From Fidelibacterota bacterium (GTDB lineage Bacteria; Fidelibacterota; Marinisomatia; Marinisomatales; TCS55), in assembly GCA_014382015.1 (NCBI GenBank), contig JACNKN010000076.1, forward strand, positions 1 through 64,000: 64,000 nt of DNA. The letters are read 5' to 3'. Shown here piece by piece: positions 52,921-60,552 of this stretch. Both the position numbers and the translations under genes were made by a program. Below the pieces are notes generated by a model. It was given only the letters and a program-made list of their open reading frames with translations, had not been told where the DNA came from and ran no database searches. Positions within the stretch are counted from its first letter, which is position 1; each line of letters opens with the position of its first letter.

Positions 52921-53906
52921 TAAAACTGCTCCAAAAATCGCATATCGCCCTGGTATAATAAACGTATATCATCAATGCCGTATTTCAGCATACAAATTCT
53001 TTCGATGCCCATTCCGAAAGCGAATCCATGCCAAATATCTGAATCAATATCGACTGATTTAAAAACCTCAGGATCCACCATTCCGCACCCGAGAATTTCC
53101 AGCCATTGTCCACGTTTTTCACTCCAAATATCTACTTCTGCACTCGGTTCAGTAAACGGGAAAAAGCTGGGACGAAATCTCATTTTTGTTTCTGACCCAA
53201 ACATGCGTTTTACAAAATATTCCAATATCCCCTTTTGATCTGCAAATGAAACAAACTTATCCACGTAAAGGCCTTCCACCTGATGAAATAGACAATAACT
53301 CTTAAAACTGATGGCTTCGTTGCGATATACACGTCCGGGGATAATATATCGAAGGGGTGGATCTTTTTCTTCCATTAAGTGGATTTGCACATTGGATGTG
53401 TGGGTTCGCAGGACAGTTTCAGGGTCAATAAAAAATGTATCCTGCATATCTCTCGCCGGATGCTCAGGTGGAAAATTGAGTGCACTAAAATTATGGAAAT
53501 CATCATCAATTTCAGGACCGTAAGCCACGGAAAAACCAATATTCATAAAAATTGATTTTATATCATCCATTGTTTGCTGCAGAGGATGAACATGGCCAAC
53601 GGGAAATGTTAATCCCGGCAAGGAATAATCCGATTCATTTTTTCCGGATTTATCGGATTTAGATGAATCAATATGTGAATCAATAACGTAACTGATTTCC
53701 TGTTTGATATCATTTAATAATTTACCTGCCATTGGACGATCATTGGCAGACACGTCTTTCATTTTAGAAAAAAGATTGGCCACAAGTCCTTTGCGGCCCA
53801 GATATTTTACACGTAAATCATCGACAGCTTGGCTGTCATTTGGAAAGGGATCAGAATCGGCCCGAAATGATTTCCGAACCGATTCAATTGATTCCTTTAT
53901 ATTCAT
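52920..53906 (-). CDS. pheS: Phenylalanyl-tRNA synthetase alpha subunit
   Basis: Class II catalytic subunit, 328 residues. An N-terminal coiled coil (about 1-90, including LRVKYLGRKGLVANLFSKM) is followed by motif 2 (RTHTSNVQIHLMEEKDPPLRYIIPGRVYRNEAI), the QVEGLYVDK segment and motif 3 (WHGFAFGMGIERICMLKYGIDDIR). The gene overlaps pheT by one base and rplT by one base, matching the conserved infC-rpmI-rplT-pheS-pheT order. Confidence 0.97.
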   Translation of the reverse strand: MNIKESIESVRKSFRADSDPFPNDSQAVDDLRVKYLGRKGLVANLFSKMKDVSANDRPMAGKLLNDIKQEISYVIDSHIDSSKSDKSGKNESDYSLPGLTFPVGHVHPLQQTMDDIKSIFMNIGFSVAYGPEIDDDFHNFSALNFPPEHPARDMQDTFFIDPETVLRTHTSNVQIHLMEEKDPPLRYIIPGRVYRNEAISFKSYCLFHQVEGLYVDKFVSFADQKGILEYFVKRMFGSETKMRFRPSFFPFTEPSAEVDIWSEKRGQWLEILGCGMVDPEVFKSVDIDSDIWHGFAFGMGIERICMLKYGIDDIRLLYQGDMRFLEQF

Positions 53907-54253
53907 CAGCTGGCGACGGCTTTAGCCAATTCAGCAAAAGTATTTGGCTCGTTCATAGCCATATGGGCTAATACCTTTCGGTCGAGTTCAATTCCTTTTG
54001 CTTTTAATCCAGCAATGAATTGTGAATAGGACAAGCCATGTTGCCGCGCAGCTGCATTAATACGGATAATCCACAGGCGTCTAAATTGACGCTTTCTCTG
54101 TCTCCTATCTCTGTATGCATACAGTCCTGCCTTCTCAACTGCCTCTTTGGCGGTTTTGAAGTTGCGGCTCCGGGCACCATAGTAGCCCTTGGCCTGCTTC
54201 ACGATTTTGCGATGTCTTCTGTGCCGGGGCACAGAACTATTTGCTCTAGGCAT
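53906..54253 (-). CDS. rplT: 50S ribosomal protein L20
   Basis: A 115-residue basic helical protein that nucleates 50S assembly. It starts [68 protein letters not shown], which is diagnostic. In E. coli L20 represses translation of rpmI-rplT by binding its mRNA; no such operator was confirmed here. It follows rpmI by 14 bases. Confidence 0.98.
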   Translation of the reverse strand: MPRANSSVPRHRRHRKIVKQAKGYYGARSRNFKTAKEAVEKAGLYAYRDRRQRKRQFRRLWIIRINAAARQHGLSYSQFIAGLKAKGIELDRKVLAHMAMNEPNTFAELAKAVAS

Positions 54254-54267
54254 TTTAGTCTCCTATT

Positions 54268-54462
54268 CTATTGAGCAATCATCCGACGGACGCGCTTTGT
54301 TTCAGATGCATCTACCAAATCCGGTTGACGCATTTTACGTTTTGCACTGTTACTCCGGCGAATGAGCATGTGACTATGGTTTGCTTTGTTTCGTCTTATT
54401 TTACCAGTACCTGTCAAACGAAATCGTTTGGCGGCACTGCGTCTTGTTTTCTGCTTTGGCAT
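54268..54462 (-). CDS. rpmI: 50S ribosomal protein L35
   Basis: A 64-residue basic protein, MPKQKTRRSAAKRFRLTGTGKIRRNKANHSHMLIRRS..., with the conserved KTRRSAAKRFRLTGTGKI and the SHML segment. It lies between infC and rplT, as usual. A GGAGATAGTC sequence before the ATG gives an SD of moderate strength. The small basic product fits a normal L35 with no extra residues. Confidence 0.97.
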   Translation of the reverse strand: MPKQKTRRSAAKRFRLTGTGKIRRNKANHSHMLIRRSNSAKRKMRQPDLVDASETKRVRRMIAQ

Positions 54463-54472
54463 TGACTATCTC

Positions 54473-54985
54473 CTATTTACCAGTCAAAATTATCGTCTGA
54501 CGACGACCTTCCAATTCCCCATGTTTTTCCACGACAGCTATATCGGAAAACATATCAATTATTCGATCCAACACATCGAGACCTAAATCAAGCCGGGACA
54601 TTTCTCGGCCGCGGTACATAAGCGTAATTTTTAACTTACACCCTTCTGAAATAAATTGTCTTCCCCGATTGACCTTTGTTAATAAATCGTGATCATCGAT
54701 TCGTGGACGAACACGTAATTCTTTAATTTTAACGACATGCTGTTTTTTCTTGCTGGCTTGGGCTTTCTTCTTCTCCTCGTATTTGAGTTTACCATAATTG
54801 AGGATTTTAGCCACAGGCGGCTTTGCGTTGGGTGCAACTTCAATCAAATCTTGGCCAACTTCCATTGCTCTGGCAATGGCATCTTCCGTTTTCATTACAC
54901 CAAGTTGTTCACCACTTTCAGATATTAATCGTACTTCTTCAGCACGTATCTTTTCATTTACTCTTATCTTATTAACTTTCGCGAT
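54473..54985 (-). CDS. infC: Translation initiation factor IF-3 (ATC start)
   Basis: A 170-residue IF-3 whose start codon is ATC at 54985-54983. The frame reads from there through VNEKIRAEEVRLISESGEQLGVMKTEDA, which is the normal IF-3 N-terminus; no ATG, GTG or TTG lies in frame upstream, and the ATG at 54895 would remove 30 conserved residues. AAGGAG sits eight bases before the ATC. E. coli infC starts on AUU and is autoregulated because IF-3 discriminates against rare starts. The start lies inside thrS, overlapping by 14 bases. Confidence 0.93.
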   Translation of the reverse strand: MAKVNKIRVNEKIRAEEVRLISESGEQLGVMKTEDAIARAMEVGQDLIEVAPNAKPPVAKILNYGKLKYEEKKKAQASKKKQHVVKIKELRVRPRIDDHDLLTKVNRGRQFISEGCKLKITLMYRGREMSRLDLGLDVLDRIIDMFSDIAVVEKHGELEGRRQTIILTGK

Positions 54986-56924
54986 GGGGTAGACTCCTTT
55001 GTTTTATTTCAGATTTCAAATTCTCAAGCAGTTGATCTATAGGAATTGCACCTTGATCGCCAATGATTCTGCGGCGAATCGATACTGTATTTTCTTCTGC
55101 TTCTTTCTCGCCAACAATTGCCATAACTGGAATTTTACTCAGTTCTGAATGGCGAATTTTGGCACCAATTTTTTCAGGTCTGTCATCTATTTTAACACGT
55201 ATTCCACATGCGTTCATATTTGATTCAACTTCTGCTGCATATTCATGTGTTTTTTCAGAGACGGGTAAAATAATCACTTGAGTGGGGGATAACCATAATG
55301 GAAAATCACCACCGTAATGTTCAATGAGAAACCCAATAAATCTTTCATGTGTGCTCAAAGGTGCACGATGAATACATAAAGGAGTTTGCTCGCTTCCATT
55401 CTCATCTGTATAGGTTAAGTTAAACCGTTTTGGTATTGCAAAATCAACTTGATTTGTGGCTAAGGTAAATTCTTTTCCGATTGCGCTCCACACCTGAACA
55501 TCAATTTTTGGACCATAGAAGGCAGCTTCTCCCGGTATTTCAACAAAATTAATATTCCCATTTTTCAAGGCATTTCGAACTACATCTTCGGTTTGAATCC
55601 AAAGTTTCGGTTCGTCGATATATTTTTTACCTAATTCTGCCGGATCGTGGAGGCTCAATCTCATTTCATATTTATCAATTCCAAATATATCAAAATACTC
55701 CAGGTACATCTGGCATACATCCATAAATTCAGCTTCAAATTCATCATTGGAACAATAAATATGTGCATCATTCATTTGCATACTGCGAACCCGCATAAGA
55801 CCAAAAAGCTGCCCTGATTTTTCATATCGATAACACGTACCATACTCTGAAATTCGGTAAGGTAAATCACGATAACTTTTGGGTGATGCATCATAAATTT
55901 TGTGGTGATGGGGGCAATTCATCGGTTTAACAAAATATTCAGTTCCATCCACATCCATGGCCGGATACATGGCATCTTTATATAAATCCAAATGTCCGGA
56001 TCGTTTATACAAATCACCTTTGGTTAAATGGGGCGTTCTCACCCTTTGATACCCATGCCGTGATTCAACTTCTTTCGCCAACGCTTCCAGTTCATCAATA
56101 ATAATTCCGCCATTGGGAAGCCATAATGGCAACCCTGGACCTACCTCATCATCAAACGTATAAATTTCCAGCTCTTTTCCCAGTTTGCGATGATCTCTTT
56201 TTTTTGCTTCTTCCAGATAATTTAAATATTCCTTGAGTTCTTTTTTTGTAGAAAAAACTGTTCCGTATATCCGCTGAAGCATTTTGTTTTTTTCGTCCCC
56301 CCGCCAATAGGCACCGGAACTGGTTAACAATTTAAAATGCTTTATCTTCCCCGTGAATGGTACATGAGGTCCACGGCATAAATCAGTGAAATCGCCCTGG
56401 CTATAGACCGAAATATTATCGGCAGAATCAATTTGTTCAATAATTTCTACTTTATAATCTTCACCTATTCCTTTAAATAGTTTGATGGCATCATTTCGAG
56501 ACATTTCCTGCCTGGATACCGGGAGATTCTCTTCCGAAATTTCTCTCATTTTATTTTCAATCTTCTCGAGATCTTCCGGAGAGAAAGTGCCATCAAAATC
56601 AAAATCATAATAAAATCTATTCTCAATGGCTGGGCCAATGGTTACCTGAGAATTAGGCCATAACGATTTCACCGCCTGAGCCATTAAATGAGCAGCACTA
56701 TGGAGGAGAACTTCATGCCCTTCAGGCGAACTTCCGGTATAAAGGCTCACTTTTGCATCTGATGTTATGGGAACAGTTGCATCAGATAATTCACCATTTA
56801 TAGAAGCAGCGAACGTATCCTGTGCTAATCGAGGTCCGATACTTTCAGCGATTTCTAACGGTGTAATTCCCACATCATAAGATCGTGTAGATTTATCCGG
56901 TAAAGTAATGGTTATTTTGCTCAT
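54972..56924 (-). CDS. thrS: Threonyl-tRNA synthetase
   Basis: Class II synthetase of 650 residues. An N-terminal TGS domain (about 1-62) is followed by the editing domain with HSAAHLMAQAVK and RGPHVPF, and a catalytic core whose zinc ligands appear in MNCPHHHKIY and later His residues. The FGLMRVRSMQMNDAHIYC motif 2 and the LCIHRAPLSTHERFIGFLIEHYGG motif 3 are intact, then the anticodon domain. It heads the thrS-infC-rpmI-rplT-pheST operon. No SD precedes the ATG, and the leader contains a 13-base match to the 16S rRNA 3' end. Confidence 0.97.
   Translation of the reverse strand: MSKITITLPDKSTRSYDVGITPLEIAESIGPRLAQDTFAASINGELSDATVPITSDAKVSLYTGSSPEGHEVLLHSAAHLMAQAVKSLWPNSQVTIGPAIENRFYYDFDFDGTFSPEDLEKIENKMREISEENLPVSRQEMSRNDAIKLFKGIGEDYKVEIIEQIDSADNISVYSQGDFTDLCRGPHVPFTGKIKHFKLLTSSGAYWRGDEKNKMLQRIYGTVFSTKKELKEYLNYLEEAKKRDHRKLGKELEIYTFDDEVGPGLPLWLPNGGIIIDELEALAKEVESRHGYQRVRTPHLTKGDLYKRSGHLDLYKDAMYPAMDVDGTEYFVKPMNCPHHHKIYDASPKSYRDLPYRISEYGTCYRYEKSGQLFGLMRVRSMQMNDAHIYCSNDEFEAEFMDVCQMYLEYFDIFGIDKYEMRLSLHDPAELGKKYIDEPKLWIQTEDVVRNALKNGNINFVEIPGEAAFYGPKIDVQVWSAIGKEFTLATNQVDFAIPKRFNLTYTDENGSEQTPLCIHRAPLSTHERFIGFLIEHYGGDFPLWLSPTQVIILPVSEKTHEYAAEVESNMNACGIRVKIDDRPEKIGAKIRHSELSKIPVMAIVGEKEAEENTVSIRRRIIGDQGAIPIDQLLENLKSEIKQRSLPHRES
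54983..54999 (-). promoter_or_regulatory. Rare ATC start codon of infC with AAGGAG site
   Basis: AAGGAG (54999-54994) lies eight bases before ATC (54985-54983), both inside the thrS 3' end. This is the hallmark arrangement for IF-3 autocontrol at a non-canonical start. Confidence 0.85.
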
Positions 56925-56976
56925 GTGATGGATGTTAAAAAGTTCAAACTAAAAGATAAATTGGTACACTTCACCG

Positions 56977-56989
56977 AAGGAGGTGATCC
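56977..56989 (-). other. 16S-rRNA-3'-end-like sequence in the thrS leader
   Basis: On the minus strand the bases read GGATCACCTCCTT, the conserved 3' end of bacterial 16S rRNA including the anti-SD. CACC and GGTG just around it can form a small stem-loop. It lies about 53 bases upstream of thrS. On the plus strand it is a perfect extended SD, but no supported gene follows it. Confidence 0.5.
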
Positions 56990-57123
56990 GATTTGAATTA
57001 GGAGAATCGATATTTCTCCATTTATTATTTAATTGATTCATAGCCATTGCGAATTCATTCATTTCAATTTGTAATTATCTTGATCATTAATAAAACCGAT
57101 GATGATTTTCCAGGGGGCGATAA

Positions 57124-57139
57124 TCCCGATGAATCGGGA
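57124..57139. repeat. Palindrome TCCCGAT-GA-ATCGGGA
   Basis: Exact seven-base arms with a two-base loop, 20 bases past the tRNA-Val 3' end on the minus strand. Same arm sequence as the palindrome at 34020-34036, also placed right after a tRNA. Confidence 0.65.
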
Positions 57140-57159
57140 GACCGCTGTAACTATATACG

Positions 57160-57233
57160 TGGGCGATAACGGAGTCGAACCGCTGACCTCTACGATGTCA
57201 ACGTAGCGCTCTAACCAACTGAGCTAATCGCCC
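57160..57233 (-). tRNA. tRNA-Val (anticodon GAC)
   Basis: A 74-base cloverleaf with acceptor GGGCGAT/ATCGCCC, D arm AGCTCAGTTGGTTAGAGC, anticodon stem CTACG/CGTAG with loop TTGACAT and T arm CAGCGGTTCGACTCCGTT. It reads GUC and GUU. No encoded CCA. Confidence 0.95.
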
Positions 57234-57441
57234 TGAAAAAAAGCCCAGAAAGTTAACTGTGTTACTGAATAGGATGGAATGAATAATTATTATTAGAATC
57301 CTTTGCAAAACCCTGCGCGGTAAGAAAAAAGAGTTAAAAATTGGCTGACTCCTGCCCGCCACCTTCTATTTATTTCAATTGTGGCAGACGGGAAGGCGGG
57401 AAATGCAGTCAATAATGGTATTATGGATAATGTTTCCCCTG

Positions 57442-57461
57442 TCCCGTACCTTAGGTCGGGA
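57442..57461. repeat. Palindrome TCCCG-ACCT/AGGT-CGGGA with one bulge
   Basis: Nine paired bases around a minimal loop with a single bulged T. Shares the CCCG/CGGG ends of the other intergenic palindromes. Confidence 0.5.
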
Positions 57462-57503
57462 AACGAAAAGTTAGAATGCAATGGAAATCCCATCAGTATT
57501 GCG

Positions 57504-57540
57504 GGGCAGGGAAATTTTAGACTTTTTAATTTGCCTGCCC
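57504..57540. repeat. Inverted repeat GGGCAGG-AAATT/AATTT-CCTGCCC
   Basis: Arms of 13 bases (57504-57516 and 57528-57540) match at 12 positions around an 11-base loop. It lies about 50 bases past the ctpA stop on the minus strand and could end that transcript, though no clear T run follows. Confidence 0.55.
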
Positions 57541-57590
57541 TGTAGCAAAGCGTATTGGGGTGTATCAGATTCTTCAAAGGATTCTGTTAG

Positions 57591-59240
57591 TTATAGTTTA
57601 ATTTCAGATGGATTCAAGGACGACTCATACACCAGTCTATCCGATAACATATCTATGGCAACTTTAACAATTTTGTCATCTTTTAAAGCCTGTTTGATCC
57701 TACCTTCAGGACCGTCTATTAATCCGGCAAATTCTAAAACAATCACCTGTCTAATATCATTCGATTCTGATGCAAGACTATGGTCTTCCTGTTGCGCATA
57801 AAAATCTGAAAGAGTCTCTAATGCTTGTTTTGCTTCTGCATTCATGCTGTCTAACACCGCAATTTTCTCTTTAATTGTGCCCAATTCTTTTTCTCCCGGA
57901 AGAAGAATATCGTCATCTTGTTCTTTAATAAAATCATAAAATTTATCCATAATAATATGATCATTCTTCACGTCAGAGAATGAGGGATAAAGATGTTTAT
58001 TCTGCTGTGCAAATGAATAAAAATAACCCCGTCTCCAATATTGACTGGAAAGAGATGCCATGAGTTCCGGTGTAATGGACGAATCAGGCGTAATACCGCC
58101 ATTTCCTAATACTTCCCGTCCACTCATTGTTGTAAAAATAGAATCCTCTTCTGTTTTATTCAGAATATATTTATCATCAATATAATCCCGTTTTTGGATG
58201 AACCGTCCACTAGGTATATAGTATCGGGCTGTGGTGACTTTTATACTTCGTTTATCGTCAATTTGATATTGGGATTGAACGAGCCCTTTTCCATAAGATT
58301 TTTGTCCCAGAACGATACCTCTGTCCAAATCCTGAACTGCACCCGCCACAATTTCACTGGCAGATGCACTCCCCTGGTTAATCAAAACTGCGATTTTTAT
58401 GTCTTCAGGAATAAGAGGTTTCCTTCTGGAATAAAAAGACCGGTTTGAATCCTTGGTTCGTCCCTTTGTTGATACCAAAGGACTATCTTTTTTAATAATC
58501 ATATCCAAAATCGACACTGCAGAGGAAAGCAATCCACCCGGGTTATCTCTTAAATCAATAATAATTTCTTTTGAATTATTATCTAATAATTCTTGAAAAG
58601 CCCTATGCATTTCATTCGGTGAATTCCGAGAAAAACGATTCAACCTGATATACCCAGTCGAGGGCGAAAGCATACCAGAATACGTAACATCCGACACTTT
58701 AATATTGGATCGAACCAATTTGAAAATAATAGGTTCGTCCTCGCCGTAGCGTTTTATAGTCAGCTGAACTTCAGTTCCTTTTTTTCCGCGAATCTTTGAA
58801 GCCGCTTCATTAAATGTCATTTTTTTAACATCTTCCTCATCTACTTTCAAAATGACATCGCCACTCAAAATTCCGGCTTTTTTAGCGGGACCACCATCCA
58901 TTGGCGCCACGACTGACATGGTTTTATTGCGGTATCCCAATTGAATTCCAACACCGCCATATTTACCCTTACTCAATAGGTTGATTTGGTGCTGCTCGTC
59001 CTCTACCATGAACACGGTGTAGGGGTCCAAATTCTGAGTAATGCCCTGGATGCTTGCCTTCGTGAATGCTTCCGGATCAAGTTCATGTAGATATGTCGAA
59101 AATATTTGATTGTATACCTGATTAAAAAGACGCTGAGACTGGCCAATTTTACGGTACATGCCTGACTGGGTCACTGCAACCGAAACGGCTCCGGTTATGA
59201 TTGCAATTGGGAGGATGAACCTCAAAATATATTTTTTCAT
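57591..59240 (-). CDS. ctpA: Carboxy-terminal processing protease (S41 family)
   Basis: Periplasmic serine protease of 549 residues. An N-terminal signal anchor (about 7-25) is followed by a PDZ domain (about 90-170, GGVGIQLGYRNKTMSVVAPMDGGPAKKAGILSGDVI) and the S41 core. The nucleophile serine lies in GSASASE (290-296) and the lysine in GQKSYGKG (312-319). It has a C-terminal extension of about 150 mostly helical residues beyond the core, as in FCB-type CtpA. The tmk gene upstream overlaps its start by four bases. Confidence 0.95.
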   Translation of the reverse strand: MKKYILRFILPIAIITGAVSVAVTQSGMYRKIGQSQRLFNQVYNQIFSTYLHELDPEAFTKASIQGITQNLDPYTVFMVEDEQHQINLLSKGKYGGVGIQLGYRNKTMSVVAPMDGGPAKKAGILSGDVILKVDEEDVKKMTFNEAASKIRGKKGTEVQLTIKRYGEDEPIIFKLVRSNIKVSDVTYSGMLSPSTGYIRLNRFSRNSPNEMHRAFQELLDNNSKEIIIDLRDNPGGLLSSAVSILDMIIKKDSPLVSTKGRTKDSNRSFYSRRKPLIPEDIKIAVLINQGSASASEIVAGAVQDLDRGIVLGQKSYGKGLVQSQYQIDDKRSIKVTTARYYIPSGRFIQKRDYIDDKYILNKTEEDSIFTTMSGREVLGNGGITPDSSITPELMASLSSQYWRRGYFYSFAQQNKHLYPSFSDVKNDHIIMDKFYDFIKEQDDDILLPGEKELGTIKEKIAVLDSMNAEAKQALETLSDFYAQQEDHSLASESNDIRQVIVLEFAGLIDGPEGRIKQALKDDKIVKVAIDMLSDRLVYESSLNPSEIKL

Positions 59241-59875
59241 TCGAATAGATGTCTCCTTTGTAATTCTGCTAATATGGTTCCATGAATCTTCTCAATTGAT
59301 TCATGACCATCTATTAAAACAATCCTATCATGAAATTGATTAACCAGTTCAAGGTAGGCATTCCGCACCTTTGCTTGCAAATCAATTCCGGCTCTTTCAA
59401 TCCGATCTCTTTCCTGGCTTTTTCTGCGAGAAGCCTCCGCCGGTAAAACATCTACGAAAAAAGTGACGTGAGGTTCCAATTCATAGGTTGCAAATTGATT
59501 CAATTTAATGAGCCAATCGATATTTAATTTTCGGCCACCACCTTGATAAGCCAAAGTTGAATCTGTATATCTATCGGCAATGACGTTTATTCCCGCATTT
59601 AAATTTGGCTGAATAACTTCATACGTTAATTGGGAACGGCTGCCGGTCATAAGCAATGCTTCGGTTCGATCGCAAATATCTTCTAAATGGCGGTGGAGCA
59701 AAATATCACGAATTTCTTCAGAGATTGTCGTCCCCCCCGGCTCTCTGACTAAAATTGTTTTTTGGCCAGTTTGGTTCATGGCATCCATAAGCAATTTGAC
59801 TTGAGTACTTTTTCCACAACCATCTATTCCTTCAAAAGAAATAAATATCCCATTAGAAATAGACATTGGGGTCAT
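59237..59875 (-). CDS. tmk: Thymidylate kinase
   Basis: Phosphorylates dTMP to dTDP. The 212-residue protein has the P-loop FEGIDGCGKSTQV, the DRx motif in VIADRYTDSTLAYQGGG and the lid region ASRRKSQERDRIE. Arginine residues in the lid rather than the P-loop fit the E. coli type. ATG 59875 or 59866 are both possible; either lies inside the rsmI 3' end. It overlaps ctpA by four bases, so rsmI-tmk-ctpA form one transcript. Confidence 0.95.
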   Translation of the reverse strand: MTPMSISNGIFISFEGIDGCGKSTQVKLLMDAMNQTGQKTILVREPGGTTISEEIRDILLHRHLEDICDRTEALLMTGSRSQLTYEVIQPNLNAGINVIADRYTDSTLAYQGGGRKLNIDWLIKLNQFATYELEPHVTFFVDVLPAEASRRKSQERDRIERAGIDLQAKVRNAYLELVNQFHDRIVLIDGHESIEKIHGTILAELQRRHLFE

Positions 59876-60545
59876 CCTTTCCTATCATAATGACGAATTC
59901 ACCACGGGGCGCTTTATGCGTAAAGTGGGATATCAATTTTGATACGTTTCCTCGAATCATTTCTTCATGTAGCTTCGTCAATTCACGTCCGATAACCGCC
60001 GGACGGTCACCCATAAATTCCAAAATATCCTTCAAAGTCCGAACAATGCGCTTCGGGCTTTCATAAAATATGACAGTAGCCTCAATTGCGCTCAATCGTG
60101 TCAATTTTGCTTTTCTGCCTTTTTTATGGGGTAAAAAGCCTTCAAATATAAAACGATCCGTGGGAAGTCCAGAAGCAGTCAACGCTGTGATTGAGGCAGA
60201 TGGGCCTGGAATAGCTTCTATCCTGCTTCCTGATTCTATGGCAGCGCGGATTAATTTGTATGCAGGATCGCTAATTCCCGGCGTCCCCGCATCCGTAACG
60301 ACAGCTACATCTTTTCCTGTATTTAAATGATCAATAATCTTTGGAATACGGGTGAATCTGTTATGTTCATAATAACTGACTGTCGGTGTTGATATTTCAT
60401 AATGCGTAAGTAACTTTCTTGTCAACCTTGTGTCTTCAGCTGCAATTAAAGACGCTTCTTTTAAGGTACGTATCGCTCTAAGAGTGATGTCCTCTAAGTT
60501 ACCGATGGGTGTTGAGACTATGTATAGTACGCCGATTTCTGTCAT
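59853..60545 (-). CDS. rsmI: 16S rRNA (cytidine(1402)-2'-O)-methyltransferase
   Basis: Methylates the ribose of C1402 in the 30S decoding centre. The 230-residue protein starts MTEIGVLYIVSTPIGNLEDITLRAIRTL; an in-frame ATG at 60575 would overlap the aminotransferase gene and lacks conservation. The motifs AEDTRLTRKLL, VTDAGTPGISDPAYKLI and GRELTKLHEE are all characteristic of RsmI. It follows the aminotransferase stop by seven bases. Confidence 0.95.
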   Translation of the reverse strand: MTEIGVLYIVSTPIGNLEDITLRAIRTLKEASLIAAEDTRLTRKLLTHYEISTPTVSYYEHNRFTRIPKIIDHLNTGKDVAVVTDAGTPGISDPAYKLIRAAIESGSRIEAIPGPSASITALTASGLPTDRFIFEGFLPHKKGRKAKLTRLSAIEATVIFYESPKRIVRTLKDILEFMGDRPAVIGRELTKLHEEMIRGNVSKLISHFTHKAPRGEFVIMIGKDDPNVYF

Positions 60546-60552
60546 ATATATT

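Larger units (their letters stand above)
57234..57590. other. 357-base gap with GC-rich inverted repeats, no gene
   Basis: Contains CCCGCC...GGCGGG (57355-57400), TCCCG-ACCT/AGGT-CGGGA (57442-57461) and GGGCAGG-AAATT/AATTT-CCTGCCC (57504-57540). Open frames across it are short and shaped by the repeats. It separates tRNA-Val from the ctpA cluster. Confidence 0.55.

Noticed and set aside
56983-57040. Plus-strand mini-ORF behind the perfect SD-like sequence
   Set aside because: A frame of only about 17 codons with a GTG inside the SD itself; the AT-rich product has no support.
56925-57159. T-box or other tRNA-sensing leader for thrS
   Set aside because: The conserved T-box sequence and specifier stem are not present; only small hairpins and the 16S-like 13-mer were seen.
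57481-57801. Plus-strand frame of 106 codons at the ctpA 3' end
   Set aside because: Runs through intergenic inverted repeats into the antisense of ctpA; no motifs.
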